Assembly (NCBI RefSeq): GCF_963576675.1 | Contig: NC_088919.1 | Coordinates: forward strand, 61,524,578-61,588,577 | Direction: 5' to 3' | Origin: Euphorbia lathyris | Lineage: Eukaryota; Streptophyta; Magnoliopsida; Malpighiales; Euphorbiaceae | Length of the DNA stretch: 64,000 bases | Part shown: positions 54,944 through 64,000 of the stretch, in pieces | Position numbering within the stretch: the first letter of the stretch is position 1 | How the letters are laid out: each line of letters begins with the position of its first letter | Translations under genes and position numbers: made by a program | The notes under the pieces: model-generated | The model's input: only the letters and a program-made list of their open reading frames with translations | Told to the model about the DNA's origin: nothing | Database searches by the model: none

Positions 54944-57455
54944 ATGACTATGGCGAAATTAATACTGTTCTGTTTCTGCTTTTTAATTTGTTTAGCACCA
55001 ACTGAATCCCGTAGACTTTCGAGCAAACATTGTCACGGTACTAAATTCTACAATGTTGTTGATTTTGGTGCTGTGGGTGATGGCATTAGGGATGATACTC
55101 AGGCATTTCAAGCAGCTTGGAGTGCCACATGTAGCTCGTCGTGTTCAGCAACTATGTATGTTCCGAATCGGAGAAAATATTTGCTGCAACCTATCACTTT
55201 TTCTGGTGCTTGTAGATCAAAAGATATCAGTGTCCAAGTAAATGAGCTTAAACCCTCTTTTTCTTTAGTTTTTTCAAGTATCTTGATTCAGCGACCTTTT
55301 TATCGTGGTATGCGGCTATTTGTTGTTTATAGGCGGCCATATATGTAGTTTGTGTGATATTACAGATAGAAATTGAACTAATAGCACCGGCTAATCCTCA
55401 TGAATGAGCTTAAACCCTCTTTTTATTTGTTTTTTTCAAGTGTTTTGTTCTGCTTTTCTCTTTTGATTCAGCTCTATGTATGCTCAAAATTATGGTAATT
55501 GAGTCGTATATTGTGTTTGTGATTCTTCTTGCTTTTCTTCTTCTAATATCGAGTTCGATGCGTGACATTATAGATAGAAGGTGAACTAATAGCACCACCT
55601 AATCCTCATGAATGGGCTTAAACCCTATTTTTATTTGTTTTTTTCAAGTGTTTTACTCTGTTTTTCTCTTTTGATTCAGCTCTATATATATGCTTAACTT
55701 TATGGTGATTGAGTCATATATTGTGTTTCATTGTATAGCATAAGTTTGTGATGCTTCTTGCTTTTTTTCTGCTAATATCGAGTTCGATGCGTGACATTAG
55801 AGAGATAGATCTAATTGACAAAATCATGTAAGTTTGTGTGTATTCTTCTTGCTTTTCTTATGCTAATATCGAGTTTGATGCGTGACATTACAGATAGAAG
55901 GTGAACTAGTAGCACCAGCTAATCCTCATGAATGGATATGCAAGAATAAGAAATGCAAACAATGGATTACATTCGACAAAATCAATGGACTCGTCATCCA
56001 TGGTTATGGAACTCTCAATGGTCAAGGCACAAATTGGTGGAACTTGGATTGCAAACATAATAAACAGGTCAGCCTAATTTAATTTTAATTATTTGTTTCC
56101 GAATTTAGTTTTTTCTTTTTCGAGATTACTAATATCATGTGTAAATTTTTCTATTGCAGCAATGTGGAAAGAAAGCAACGGTATGAAACTGATTACTCTA
56201 ATTATAATTATGATTTCACTGTTTGTCAATTTAATTAGTAAGATAGCTGAATTTATCTCTTATTTAATACAGGGACTCATAATATCACACTCTGAAAATG
56301 TACACATAAAGAACCTAAATTTCAAGGACAGTCCACAAATGCATATAGCATTTGAGAGATCAAATTGGGTTTATGCTTCAAATATCACTATTAATGCTCC
56401 ATGGGACAGCCCCAATACCGACGGAATTCATCTCCAACATGCTACAAATATTCATATACATGACTCCATTATTAAAACGGGTAATTACTTTAATCATCAA
56501 TATTATATATTTAATTTATAAATGTATTATCATTATTCTCTAATTTTTGTTAAATTTATCTTACATTTAGGTGATGATTGTATATCAATTAGTGACGGTT
56601 CGTCACATGTTGATATTAATAATATCAAATGCGGTCCTGGACATGGAATAAGGTATTATATAAATATTGTATTTGAATTCTCACAAATTAAATATATGTA
56701 ATAGTTGTTATTTGATTAGTAATTTGTGTTTTAATTAACTTTTATTTATATTTATCCCCTTTTTTTCTTCTTAAAGTATCGGAAGCCTGGGTATACGTGG
56801 GAAGGAGGAAAAAGTAGAGTATGTTCATGTTAATAATGTTACATTTGAAGGAACTCAGAACGGGGTTAGAATAAAAACATGGCAGGTTAGTATACTTAAC
56901 TTTATTAATTATTAATCTTACATAATCTTTTGATAATTTCTCTTATTAATTATCATGATTCTTATAAGTTTATTTTTGGTACAATGCAGGGAGGAAGAGG
57001 ATTCGCAAGACATATAACATTCGAGCATATAACTTTAAAAAATTCATTAAACCCTATAATTATCGATCAGTATTACTGCCCACATAAGAAATGCGGTGAC
57101 CATGTAAGTAAATTAATCAATTATTAATTGTGATTAGATATTGATGATTAATATATAATTGTGATTAGTTGATGAAAATGAAATTAATTTGCAGAAATCA
57201 TCAGCAGTGGAAGTGAGTGATATAAAATACAAGGATATAAAGGGTACTTCAATAGAAAAAGAAGCCGTGAGATTAGCATGCAGTGAAGCAGTCGGATGCA
57301 AAGATATTTTAATGGAGGATATCGATATATCCGTCGACTCACATGAATCTCGACATGGAGTTTCTACTGAAAATGCAGTTTCTTATTGTTCTAATGTTCA
57401 TGGACGTTTTAGCGGCAATATGTTTCCTAGTGTTTCTTGCTTACAGAAAAACTAG
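54944..57455 (+). CDS. Polygalacturonase (GH28), copy 1, eight exons
   Basis: Secreted pectin-degrading enzyme that hydrolyses alpha-1,4-galacturonan in the cell wall. Exons read by eye: 54944-55237, 55894-56067, 56160-56180 (21 nt), 56273-56480, 56571-56652, 56777-56885, 56990-57103, 57195-57455; all introns are GT-AG. The product is 420 aa, normal for the family. Residues 1-22 look like a signal peptide. The GH28 motifs are all present: SPNTDGIH (D213), GDDCISI (D234, D235), CGPGHGIS (H257) and RIKTW (R291, K293), giving the three catalytic Asp, the His and the substrate-binding Arg/Lys. [18 protein letters not shown] marks the start of the right-handed beta-helix. ATG 54944 was chosen because it precedes the signal peptide directly; ATG 54950 is also possible. 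AATAAA at 57728-57733 may be its poly(A) signal. Endo versus exo action cannot be told. Confidence 0.88.
55360..55893 (+). repeat. Decoy exon-2 copies in intron 1 (copy 1)
   Basis: Intron 1 contains two partial copies of the true 3' splice site plus the first 42 bases of exon 2: 55366-55407 (after TTACAG) and 55574-55615 (after TTATAG). The real acceptor is TTACAG before 55894. Between them lie repeated phrases CTAATATCGAGTTCGATGCG and TTTTTTTCAAGTGTTTT, forming an array with unit about 200 bp. Spliced in frame, the first decoy gives AANPHE then TGA; the second gives NPHEWA then TAA. Confidence 0.88.
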
Positions 57456-58486
57456 GAATTGCTACTCTTTTTTTCATTTTCTAGCTTATTTACTACCTCT
57501 ATCATATAGTTATAGCCAACTCAATGTAAATATTAGTTTTGTTTTTATCATTTTTTTTATTTGAACAATTGTTTTTATTCTTTTAATTGATATTGTTATT
57601 AATTATTTTCTTTTTTATTGCAGTATTTTATTTGTTTATTTTTTTAGTAAAATTTAATTAATTTTGATAATGTATTTAGTATGATATAAAGTAAGACTTA
57701 GAATTTCCATCCCATTTTTATATGAAAAATAAAGTTTTGTTGCTTGTTATTTTTGATGTAGAGAATTTTTGTTTGTACAAAATAATAAAGTTCCTCTTTA
57801 GCAAATAGCTAATAACTAATTACATTAGTTATTAGCTGATTATTTTTTGATTAGCTGATTTGACTAGTTTATTTGATAAAACATTTATTTCGGGTTAAAG
57901 GGTAATAATTAGGGATAAAAATGTTCTCTAAAAAAAATTGAACAATAAGCTAATTGAAAAAGCTCATAAACTCTTTCAAACCTCTTTTCACCAAACACCA
58001 GTATTATATATTTGACTAGTTAAAACCTCTAAAGTGACTCAAATTTTTAATTTTACCCCAAAAAAACTCTTGGGTAAATAATTTATTAGTCCCCTAGTTT
58101 TTACTTAACAAACTGTTTAGTCCCCTATTTTGAAAAACACATTTTAAGGTCCCTATCTTTTACCAATATTAACCCTATGATCATTTTATCTATTTTTTTT
58201 TTATTTTTAACCAACATATCTTAGCTTTTAGAACAACCACAGTACAATACAAGTTGACCAATGTGTTTTTCAAAATTGAAGGACTAAACAGTATGTTAGG
58301 TAGAAACTAGGTGACTAATTAATTATATTAAATACTTAACACTCTCACACAAGTAAAACTAATTCTAATTATGTCAAGCCCTATTAAATTATCATTAAAA
58401 CCGTCTGATGGAAAGAAAAATTTTAGAAACTTCAAGGAAAATAGTTGATAATCAATGTAAATCCTCCTTTTGATATTTAAGAGGGC
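57456..58486. other. 3' flank of polygalacturonase copy 1, with two MITE-like palindromes
   Basis: AT-rich. AGCTAATAACTAAT...ATTAGTTATTAGCT is a palindrome at 57808-57838, within a stretch to about 58005 that ends CTTTCAAACCTCTTTTCACC and resembles plant hAT-type MITEs. A separate foldback spans 58075-58338. No gene seen. Confidence 0.5.
58075..58338. mobile_element. Small foldback MITE H
   Basis: TTATTAGTCCCCTAGTTTTT and TTTGAAAAACACATTTTAAG at the left pair with TCAAAATTGAAGGACTAAAC and AAACTAGGTGACTAATTAAT at the right. Ends imprecise; no target duplication assigned. Confidence 0.6.
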
Positions 58487-59700
58487 TTAATGCATATTTA
58501 CACCCTTAAAGTTGGTAAGTTTTGCCTATTGGCACCTCCAACTTTCAAAATAACCTATTGCACACCTAATGTTAGATTATACATACCTTTTACACACTGA
58601 TCTGCACTAAAATTATAAAAGGTTGGCGCGTGATTACACTCACAAATCTGATGTGTAAAGTGATGAATCATAAAATGACATGTGGCATATAGTGAGTCCT
58701 AATTAAAAAAATTAATTACCGATTATTCTTAATATGAGATTAAAAACTGATTGAATTAGACATTAAGTAAAAGGAGTCCTTTTCCAAGCGCAGATGAATC
58801 GACACTATAATTAAGGAAGAGTTTGAGATGATATCCACACTAAGGAAGAATTGCAACTTCAAGAGATCTTAGATTACAACTTTCATTTTTGTTTATATTA
58901 GAGTTCGTGATTACAACTTCAGGAGAGCTCAGATTCAAACTAACTTTCTGTTGTTTTTTACTTTGCCCTAAATCGACATTAAGGAAGAATTTGTTGCTGC
59001 GAGAAGAGGAGCAAAGATTGTTCAGATTTCCCAATTGCTATAATTAAAGGTTAGTTACTAGCTTTGACACATTATTTGTGTGTGTATTGATACCCATGGT
59101 TAGGTAATTTCGTTATAATTAGGAACTTTAAGGTTAGAAATAGAAGTTTGGGTATGACATAGAATAAATTCACATGTCATACTTTTGTTTATATTCCTAC
59201 ATTGCTTTTCATGTAAAATGGTTGTACAATATATATATTTTACAGGTTCAATGGGGACTACAGTGGTAGATGTGAGGTTCCATATAAGGTGTACATTAAT
59301 TGACAGAGACAAATCTTGTCCAATATATGTTGGGGGTACTGTTGGTGGATTTATGATTGATATAGATAAGTTATCCTATTTTGAATTAGCTGGTTTGGCA
59401 GTTGATTTAGGCTCTGAACGTATTGAAGGCATTTACTATAAATGTCTCAATTCATTTGAGCTTTTGAGGACTGATTGTGATGTGTTAAGGTATTTTAGTA
59501 AATTTAAGAATGGAGAGAAAGTCGATTTATATGTGGGTGAAGGTGGTAGTGGCTTAATTTCTGCTGAAATTGAAAGGCAAAATGAGGTTGGGAAACAAGA
59601 TGAAGTTGAAGTTCCTTTTGTATTTGGTGAGGCTGGTGTATATGAAGACAATATTAGGATGATTGATTTTAATAGTGAAATTCAGCCTTGTTTGATTGAT
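58487..59700 (+). mobile_element. 5' end of an autonomous Mutator element, truncated
   Basis: Starts near GGGCTTAATGCATATTTACACC, a terminal sequence in the same style as elements A, D and E, then a GC-poor leader. GGTTAGTTACTAG at about 59048 and TATTTTACAGG at about 59245 look like the ends of a 5' UTR intron just before the transposase ATG (59250). The element is cut within its first coding exon by an antisense copia fragment; no 3' TIR follows. Confidence 0.6.
59250..59700 (+). pseudogene. Mutator transposase N-terminal (PB1-like) domain fragment
   Basis: ATG 59250 opens VVDVRFHIRCTLIDRDKSCP, YVGGTVGGFMIDIDKLSYFE, LAVDLGSERIEGIYYKCLNS and FKNGEKVDLYVGEGG. This follows the PB1-like domain found at the N-terminus of many plant MuDR-type transposases (YVGG, DELSYFEL and IYY...DVL...VDVY blocks). 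About 150 codons are present before the frame runs into copia sequence and stops at 59758-59760. The catalytic MULE domain and zinc finger are missing. Confidence 0.72.
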
Positions 59701-60492
59701 CTATCAATGTTGTGTTTTTTACATCCACATGCTGAACGGATCTGCACTTTGTTTGCTTGAGTTTTATTGAACATTGCAGACATTTCAGTATCAACCCTTT
59801 GAGTGTTTAAAATTTCACGTTGAGCTTCTTCTTGTTGCAACACTGCTGAGACAGTTTCAACAGAATGAAGCGGACTTTGCAAAAGAAGTTGACTTCTCTG
59901 AGCATTATAAGCCACATTAAGGCCATTTAAAAATTGAAATAGTTTTGCCTCTTCCTGGTGTGTATCTATAGCTTTTAGAAGGGCTTTAATCTCATCGGTG
60001 GATTCTGTTATCATTGGCAACAAATTCAAGGCATCTAGTTCCTCCCATAACAATCTCATAACAGTATAATATTCATCTATGGATTTGTTGTTCTGTTTTT
60101 CATCAAACAGCTCATTACTAAGTCTGGATTTCCTAGATCCATTAGTAAGTGAAAAGCTTTTTTCAAGATTAGTCCAAATATCCTTAGATGTAGTTATAAA
60201 CATAATAGACTTTTTAATACTAGGAGAAACATTATAAGTTATCTAGCTAATTACCATGTTATTGTAGGTATCCCATATCTCAACTCTGGTGTCATCATCG
60301 ATTAATCTCTTCACAACACTGATGACAGAACCCAATTTGCATTTTGATGACAGATTTTTCCATGCTCCTTCGCCATGTGCTGTAATCATAGCTACCTTGC
60401 ACCTTGTCAACAGTTATCGAGCTCGCACCATCTAAAGGATGTAGAAACAGAGGGTTTAACATATCTTGTTGAGTAATCCTGCCGTTTTCCAT
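59700..60492 (-). pseudogene. Copia gag fragment, different family, broken
   Basis: Minus-strand start MENGRITQQDMLNPLFLHPL at 60490-60492 and then YDYSTWRRSMEKSV is the N-terminal signature of copia gag (LHP...NYSTWRRAM). A frameshift near 60330 and a TAG where the family has Trp (MVIS*, about 60243) interrupt it. The rest (PSIKKSIMFITTSKDIWTNL, KSIDEYYTVMRLLWEELDAL, LFQFLNGLNVAYNAQRSQLL) is the UBN2-type body. It ends before any zinc knuckle, at the junction with the Mutator fragment. Confidence 0.82.
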
Positions 60493-60650
60493 GGTTAAGG
60501 ATCAAAAAAGAGAAAGTTTTGATTTTTGGTTAATCAGGGAATTTTCAAATCTACAGATGAGAAGAAGAGATGGAATTTTTTTTGAATGAATCACGAATGA
60601 TTGATAATGAACAATTAGGATTTTCTGATTCTTCTATGGATCGACCCAGT

Positions 60651-60661
60651 CTCTGATACCA
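60651..60661 (-). other. Primer-binding site of the antisense copia fragment
   Basis: The minus strand reads TGGTATCAGAG (initiator-Met tRNA type), three bases after the LTR end at 60665. Confidence 0.8.
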
Positions 60662-60664
60662 TAA

Positions 60665-60820
60665 TGAGTAAATCCCATGAATCATAATACCAGAAGAATG
60701 ACAGAATTGATTGTTTCAAATAATTGTTTATTTCATCATGAATCCAAAAAAAGGGCAAACAAAGGCTATAAAGCCAAGAGCAAAACGAAACAGGGCAAAT
60801 GAGCAAAACAGAAAACCTGT

Positions 60821-60851
<31 letters not shown>

Positions 60852-60921
60852 ACTAAACAGTACTACAAGTAATGAAAATAACCAAATTGGTACCAAAAAA
60901 AAATCAACAACCGATTCAACA
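60665..60921 (-). repeat. Short copia LTR, minus strand
   Basis: About 257 bp, reading TGTTGAATCGG... to ...ACTCA on the minus strand. Contains a 20-base A-run on the plus strand (60820-60840). The outer end is inferred from the TG dinucleotide only. No second LTR was found. Confidence 0.55.
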
Positions 60922-60935
60922 AAAATAACTTAGAA

Positions 60936-61660
60936 AAATGATTATGTGGAATTTGAGAAGAAAGAGCAAGCATGAGTGGTTGGTTGGTTTTTGCAAAGCA
61001 ACCGTGTGAGGAGAAGCAAAACCCTTGATTTCGTCATTTTCTTCTCATATCCTTCATTTCTGCCTCTCTTCCTCTTCTTCTCCGTTTTGATTTACACGGA
61101 TGGGATGAGTTACCGATGCAACAAATGCCGACATTTTGAGTCACTATCGGAAATATTCGAATTTCCGAACAAATCGCTTCAACAAGTTCAAAATTCAATT
61201 AACGGCACCGGAGAAATCTACATTATCTCAAAGATGAGGCTCATCGGAACGGAGACCAATTAATTAAGGTGCTTACTCTTTCACCTTCCTTCCATTACTT
61301 ATCGCCATTTCATTTTTAACGTTTGATCAAATTTCATCAAATCTAAAGGCGGAAAAGCTAAGACAGAAAATGAATTATAAATAACACAAAGGAATTTCGG
61401 AGTATGTTAGATATAGTAGGGAGTCAATGCTCAGTCAGGACTCTTAACAAACACAAACAGTTTCCTAATTCATCTAGGATTCGATTTTCTTTTCTTAACT
61501 GTAAAATTTCACTAATCCATTTACGATTTCAATTCAATCTTACACTAGAACATAGATTTGAAATCCTCATCCTACTCTGAATTTGTTTCATCCCTGCATA
61601 CTTAATATACCTGGTATTACTTAGTTTATTTCATCAATTACGAATTTTACTACATCAATT
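60936..61660 (+). promoter_or_regulatory. Upstream region of polygalacturonase copy 2
   Basis: Homologous to 54163-54943. It differs by loss of a stretch near 61085, an insertion of about 80 bases at 61350-61440, and a changed TATA region (TTAATATA instead of TATATATA, about 61603). Confidence 0.5.
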
Positions 61661-64000
61661 ATGACTATGGCGAAATTAATACTGTTCTGTTTCTGCTTTT
61701 TAATTTGTTTAGCATCAACTGAATCCCGTACACTTTCGAGCAAACATTGTCACGGTACTAAATTCTACAATGTTGTTGATTTTGGTGCTGTGGGTGATGG
61801 CATTAGGGATGATACTCAGGCATTTCAAGCAGCTTGGAGTGCCACATGTAGCTCGTCGTGTTCAGCAACTATGTATGTTCCGAATCGGAGAAAATATTTG
61901 CTGCAACCTATCACTTTTTCTGGTGCTTGTAGATCAAAAGATATCAGTGTCCAAGTAAATGAGCTTAAACCCTCTTTTTCTTTAGTTTTTTCAAGTATCT
62001 TGATTCAGCGACCTTTTTATCGTGGTATGCGGCTATTTGTTGTTTATAGGCGGCCATATATGTAGTTTGTGTGATATTACAGATAGAAATTGAACTAATA
62101 GCACCGGCTAATCCTCATGAATGAGCTTAAACCCTCTTTTTATTTGTTTTTTTCAAGTGTTTTGTTCTGCTTTTCTCTTTTGATTCAGCTCTATGTATGC
62201 TCAAAATTATGGTAATTGAGTCGTATATTGTGTTTGTGATTCTTCTTGCTTTTCTTCTTCTAATATCGAGTTCGATGCGTGACATTATATATAGAAGGTG
62301 AACTAATAGCACCACCTAATCCTCATGAATGGGCTTAAACCCTATTTTTATTTGTTTTTTTCAAGTGTTTTACTCTGTTTTTCTCTTTTGATTCAGCTCT
62401 ATATATATGCTTAACTTTATGGTGATTGAGTCATATATTGTGTTTCATTGTATAGCATAAGTTTGTGATGCTTCTTGCTTTTTTTCTGCTAATATCAAGT
62501 TCGATGCGTGACATTAGAGAGATAGATCTAATTGACAAAATCATGTAAGTTTGTGTGTATTCTTCTTGCTTTTCTTATGCTAATATCGAGTTTGATGCGT
62601 GACATTACAGATAGAAGGTGAACTAGTAGCACCAGCTAATCCTCATGAATGGATATGCAAGAATAAGAAATGCAAACAATGGATTACATTCGACAAAATC
62701 AATGGACTCGTCATCCATGGTTATGGAACTCTCAATGGTCAAGGCACAAATTGGTGGAACTTGGATTGCAAACATAATAAACAGGTCAGCCTAATTTAAT
62801 TTTAATTATTTGTTTCCGAATTTAGTTTTTTTCTTTTTTGAGATTACTAATATCATGTGTAAATTTTTCTATTGCAGCAATGCGGAAAGAAAGCAACGGT
62901 ATGAAACTGATTACTCTAATTATAATTATGATTTCACTGTTTGTCCATTTAATTAATAAGATAACTGAATTTATCTCTTATTTATTCATGTACAGGGACT
63001 TATAATATCACACTCAGAAAATGTACACATAAAAAACCTAAATTTCAAGGACAGTCCACAAATGCATATAGCATTTGAGAGATCAAATTGGGTTTATGCT
63101 TCAAATATCACTATTAACGCTCCATGGGACAGCCCCAATACCGACGGAATTCATCTCCAACATGCTACAAATATTCATATACATGACTCCATTATTAAAA
63201 CGGGTAATTACTTTAATCATCAATATTATATATTTAATTTCCTTTTACATAAATCATTATTCTCTAATTTTTGTTAAATTTATCTTACATTTAGGTGATG
63301 ATTGTATATCAATTAGCGACGGTTCGTCACATGTTGATATTAATAATATCAAATGCGGTCCTGGACACGGAATAAGGTATTATATAAATATTGTGTTTGA
63401 ATTCTCACAAATTATATATATGTATACTTGTTATTTGATTAATAATTTGTGTTTTAATCAACTTTTATTTATATTTATCCTTTTTTTCTTCTTAAAGTAT
63501 CGGAAGTTTGGGCATATGTCGGAAAGAGGAAAAAGTAGAGTATGTTCATGTTAATAATGTTACATTTGAAGGAACTCAGAACGGGGTTAGAATAAAAACA
63601 TGGCAGGTTAATATACTTAACTTTATTAATTATTAATCTTTTGATAATTTCTCTCATTACTATTATCCCTAATTATCATGATTCTTATAAGTTTATTTTT
63701 GGTATAATGCAGGGAGGAAGAGGATTCGCAAGACATAACATTCGAGCATATAACGTTAAAAAATTCATTAAATCCTATCATTATCGATCAGTATTACTGC
63801 CCACATAAGAAATGCGGTGACCATGTAAGTAAATTAATCAATTATTAATTGTGATTAGATATTGATGATTAATATATAATTGTAATTAGTTAATGAAAAT
63901 GAAATTAATTTGCAGAAATCATCAGCAGTAGAAGTGAGTGATATAAAATACAAGGATATAAAGGGAACGTCAATAGAAAAAGAAGCAGTGAGATTAGCAT
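61661..64000 (+). pseudogene. Polygalacturonase (GH28), copy 2, frameshifted, partial
   Basis: Tandem duplicate of 54944-57455 with the same exon plan: 61661-61954, 62611-62784, 62878-62898, 62996-63203, 63295-63376, 63498-63606, 63713-63830, then 63916 to beyond the window. The signal peptide and all four GH28 motifs are encoded. In exon 7, copy 1 reads AGACATATAACATTC but copy 2 reads AGACATAACATTC, a 2-bp loss. The shifted frame reaches TAA at 63806-63808, giving about 327 residues without the last third of the beta-helix. Exon 6 also encodes GICRKEE for GIRGKEE. Probably non-functional. Transcripts could be subject to nonsense-mediated decay. Confidence 0.85.
62080..62610 (+). repeat. Decoy exon-2 copies in intron 1 (copy 2)
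   Basis: The same two decoys as in copy 1. The first keeps TTACAG and the TGA. The second has lost its acceptor (TTATAT in place of TTATAG, about 62285-62290). Confidence 0.85.

Noticed and set aside
55360..55893. CRISPR-like or satellite array in the polygalacturonase intron
   Set aside because: Units are partial exon duplications of unequal spacing in a plant intron, not short regular repeats.
56352..56543. Alternative frame over polygalacturonase exon 4 (also 63075-63554)
   Set aside because: Out of frame with the NTD and DD motifs and running into introns.
61105..61263. Short frame with RCNKC upstream of polygalacturonase copy 2
   Set aside because: Only the first part is shared with copy 1 and the frame is not kept there; no family recognised, so not called as a gene.

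Overview
This is plant nuclear DNA, most likely from a eudicot. The evidence is a GH28 polygalacturonase gene with spliced exons, plant-type LINEs (DUF4283 plus zinc-knuckle ORF1, and an APE/RT/zf-RVT/RNase H ORF2), a Sirevirus-like Ty1/copia element, Mutator-type elements with 9-bp target duplications, and an AT-rich background. I cannot name the species. Most of the window is transposable elements; only one host gene looks intact.

Layout. 1-1018: 3' end of a decayed LINE. 1067-5048: four long inverted-repeat (foldback) elements, three with 9-bp target-site duplications (TSDs) and one without a recognisable TSD, plus a LINE scrap. 5504-26158: a Sirevirus-like copia element (LTR, gag, pol, extra ORF3, repeated polypurine tracts, LTR). 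It is split at 9997-19210 by a nested, antisense, non-coding LTR element (a LARD-type element) with a tRNA-Asp primer site and a 5-bp TSD. 24821-32062: a second copia copy that shares the middle LTR and is cut off inside its ORF3. 32474-33862: another foldback element. 35709-42030: a near full-length LINE on the minus strand with a 20-bp TSD. 42262-42925: a LINE 3' fragment, a tRNA-derived SINE with a 17-bp TSD, and a small MITE. 43302-45081: a 1.78-kb Mutator-like foldback element with a perfect 9-bp TSD, an inner palindrome and an antisense ORF. 46147-51905: a second near full-length LINE, plus strand, with an 18-bp TSD. 53386-53892: a foldback element of the same family as the one at 4539.

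54163 to the end: a tandem duplication of a polygalacturonase gene. Copy 1 (54944-57455, eight exons, 420 aa) keeps all the catalytic motifs. Copy 2 (from 61661, running off the window) has a 2-bp deletion in exon 7 and should be truncated. The gap between them holds MITEs, the 5' end of a Mutator transposase gene, and an antisense copia fragment (gag, primer site and short LTR).

The coding sequences of the mobile elements are all damaged by nonsense codons, frameshifts or deletions, although several TSDs are perfect. The parts most worth a second look are: intron 1 of the polygalacturonase genes, which contains copies of the exon-2 start acting as potential decoy acceptors that lead to stop codons; the copia ORF3, which has its own TATA-like box and leader in both copies; an unrecognised decayed ORF in the LARD; a dense TTCNNGAA array in one foldback element; and a signal-peptide-like ORF with a splice donor in another. 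Coordinates of splice sites, element ends and mutations were read by eye.
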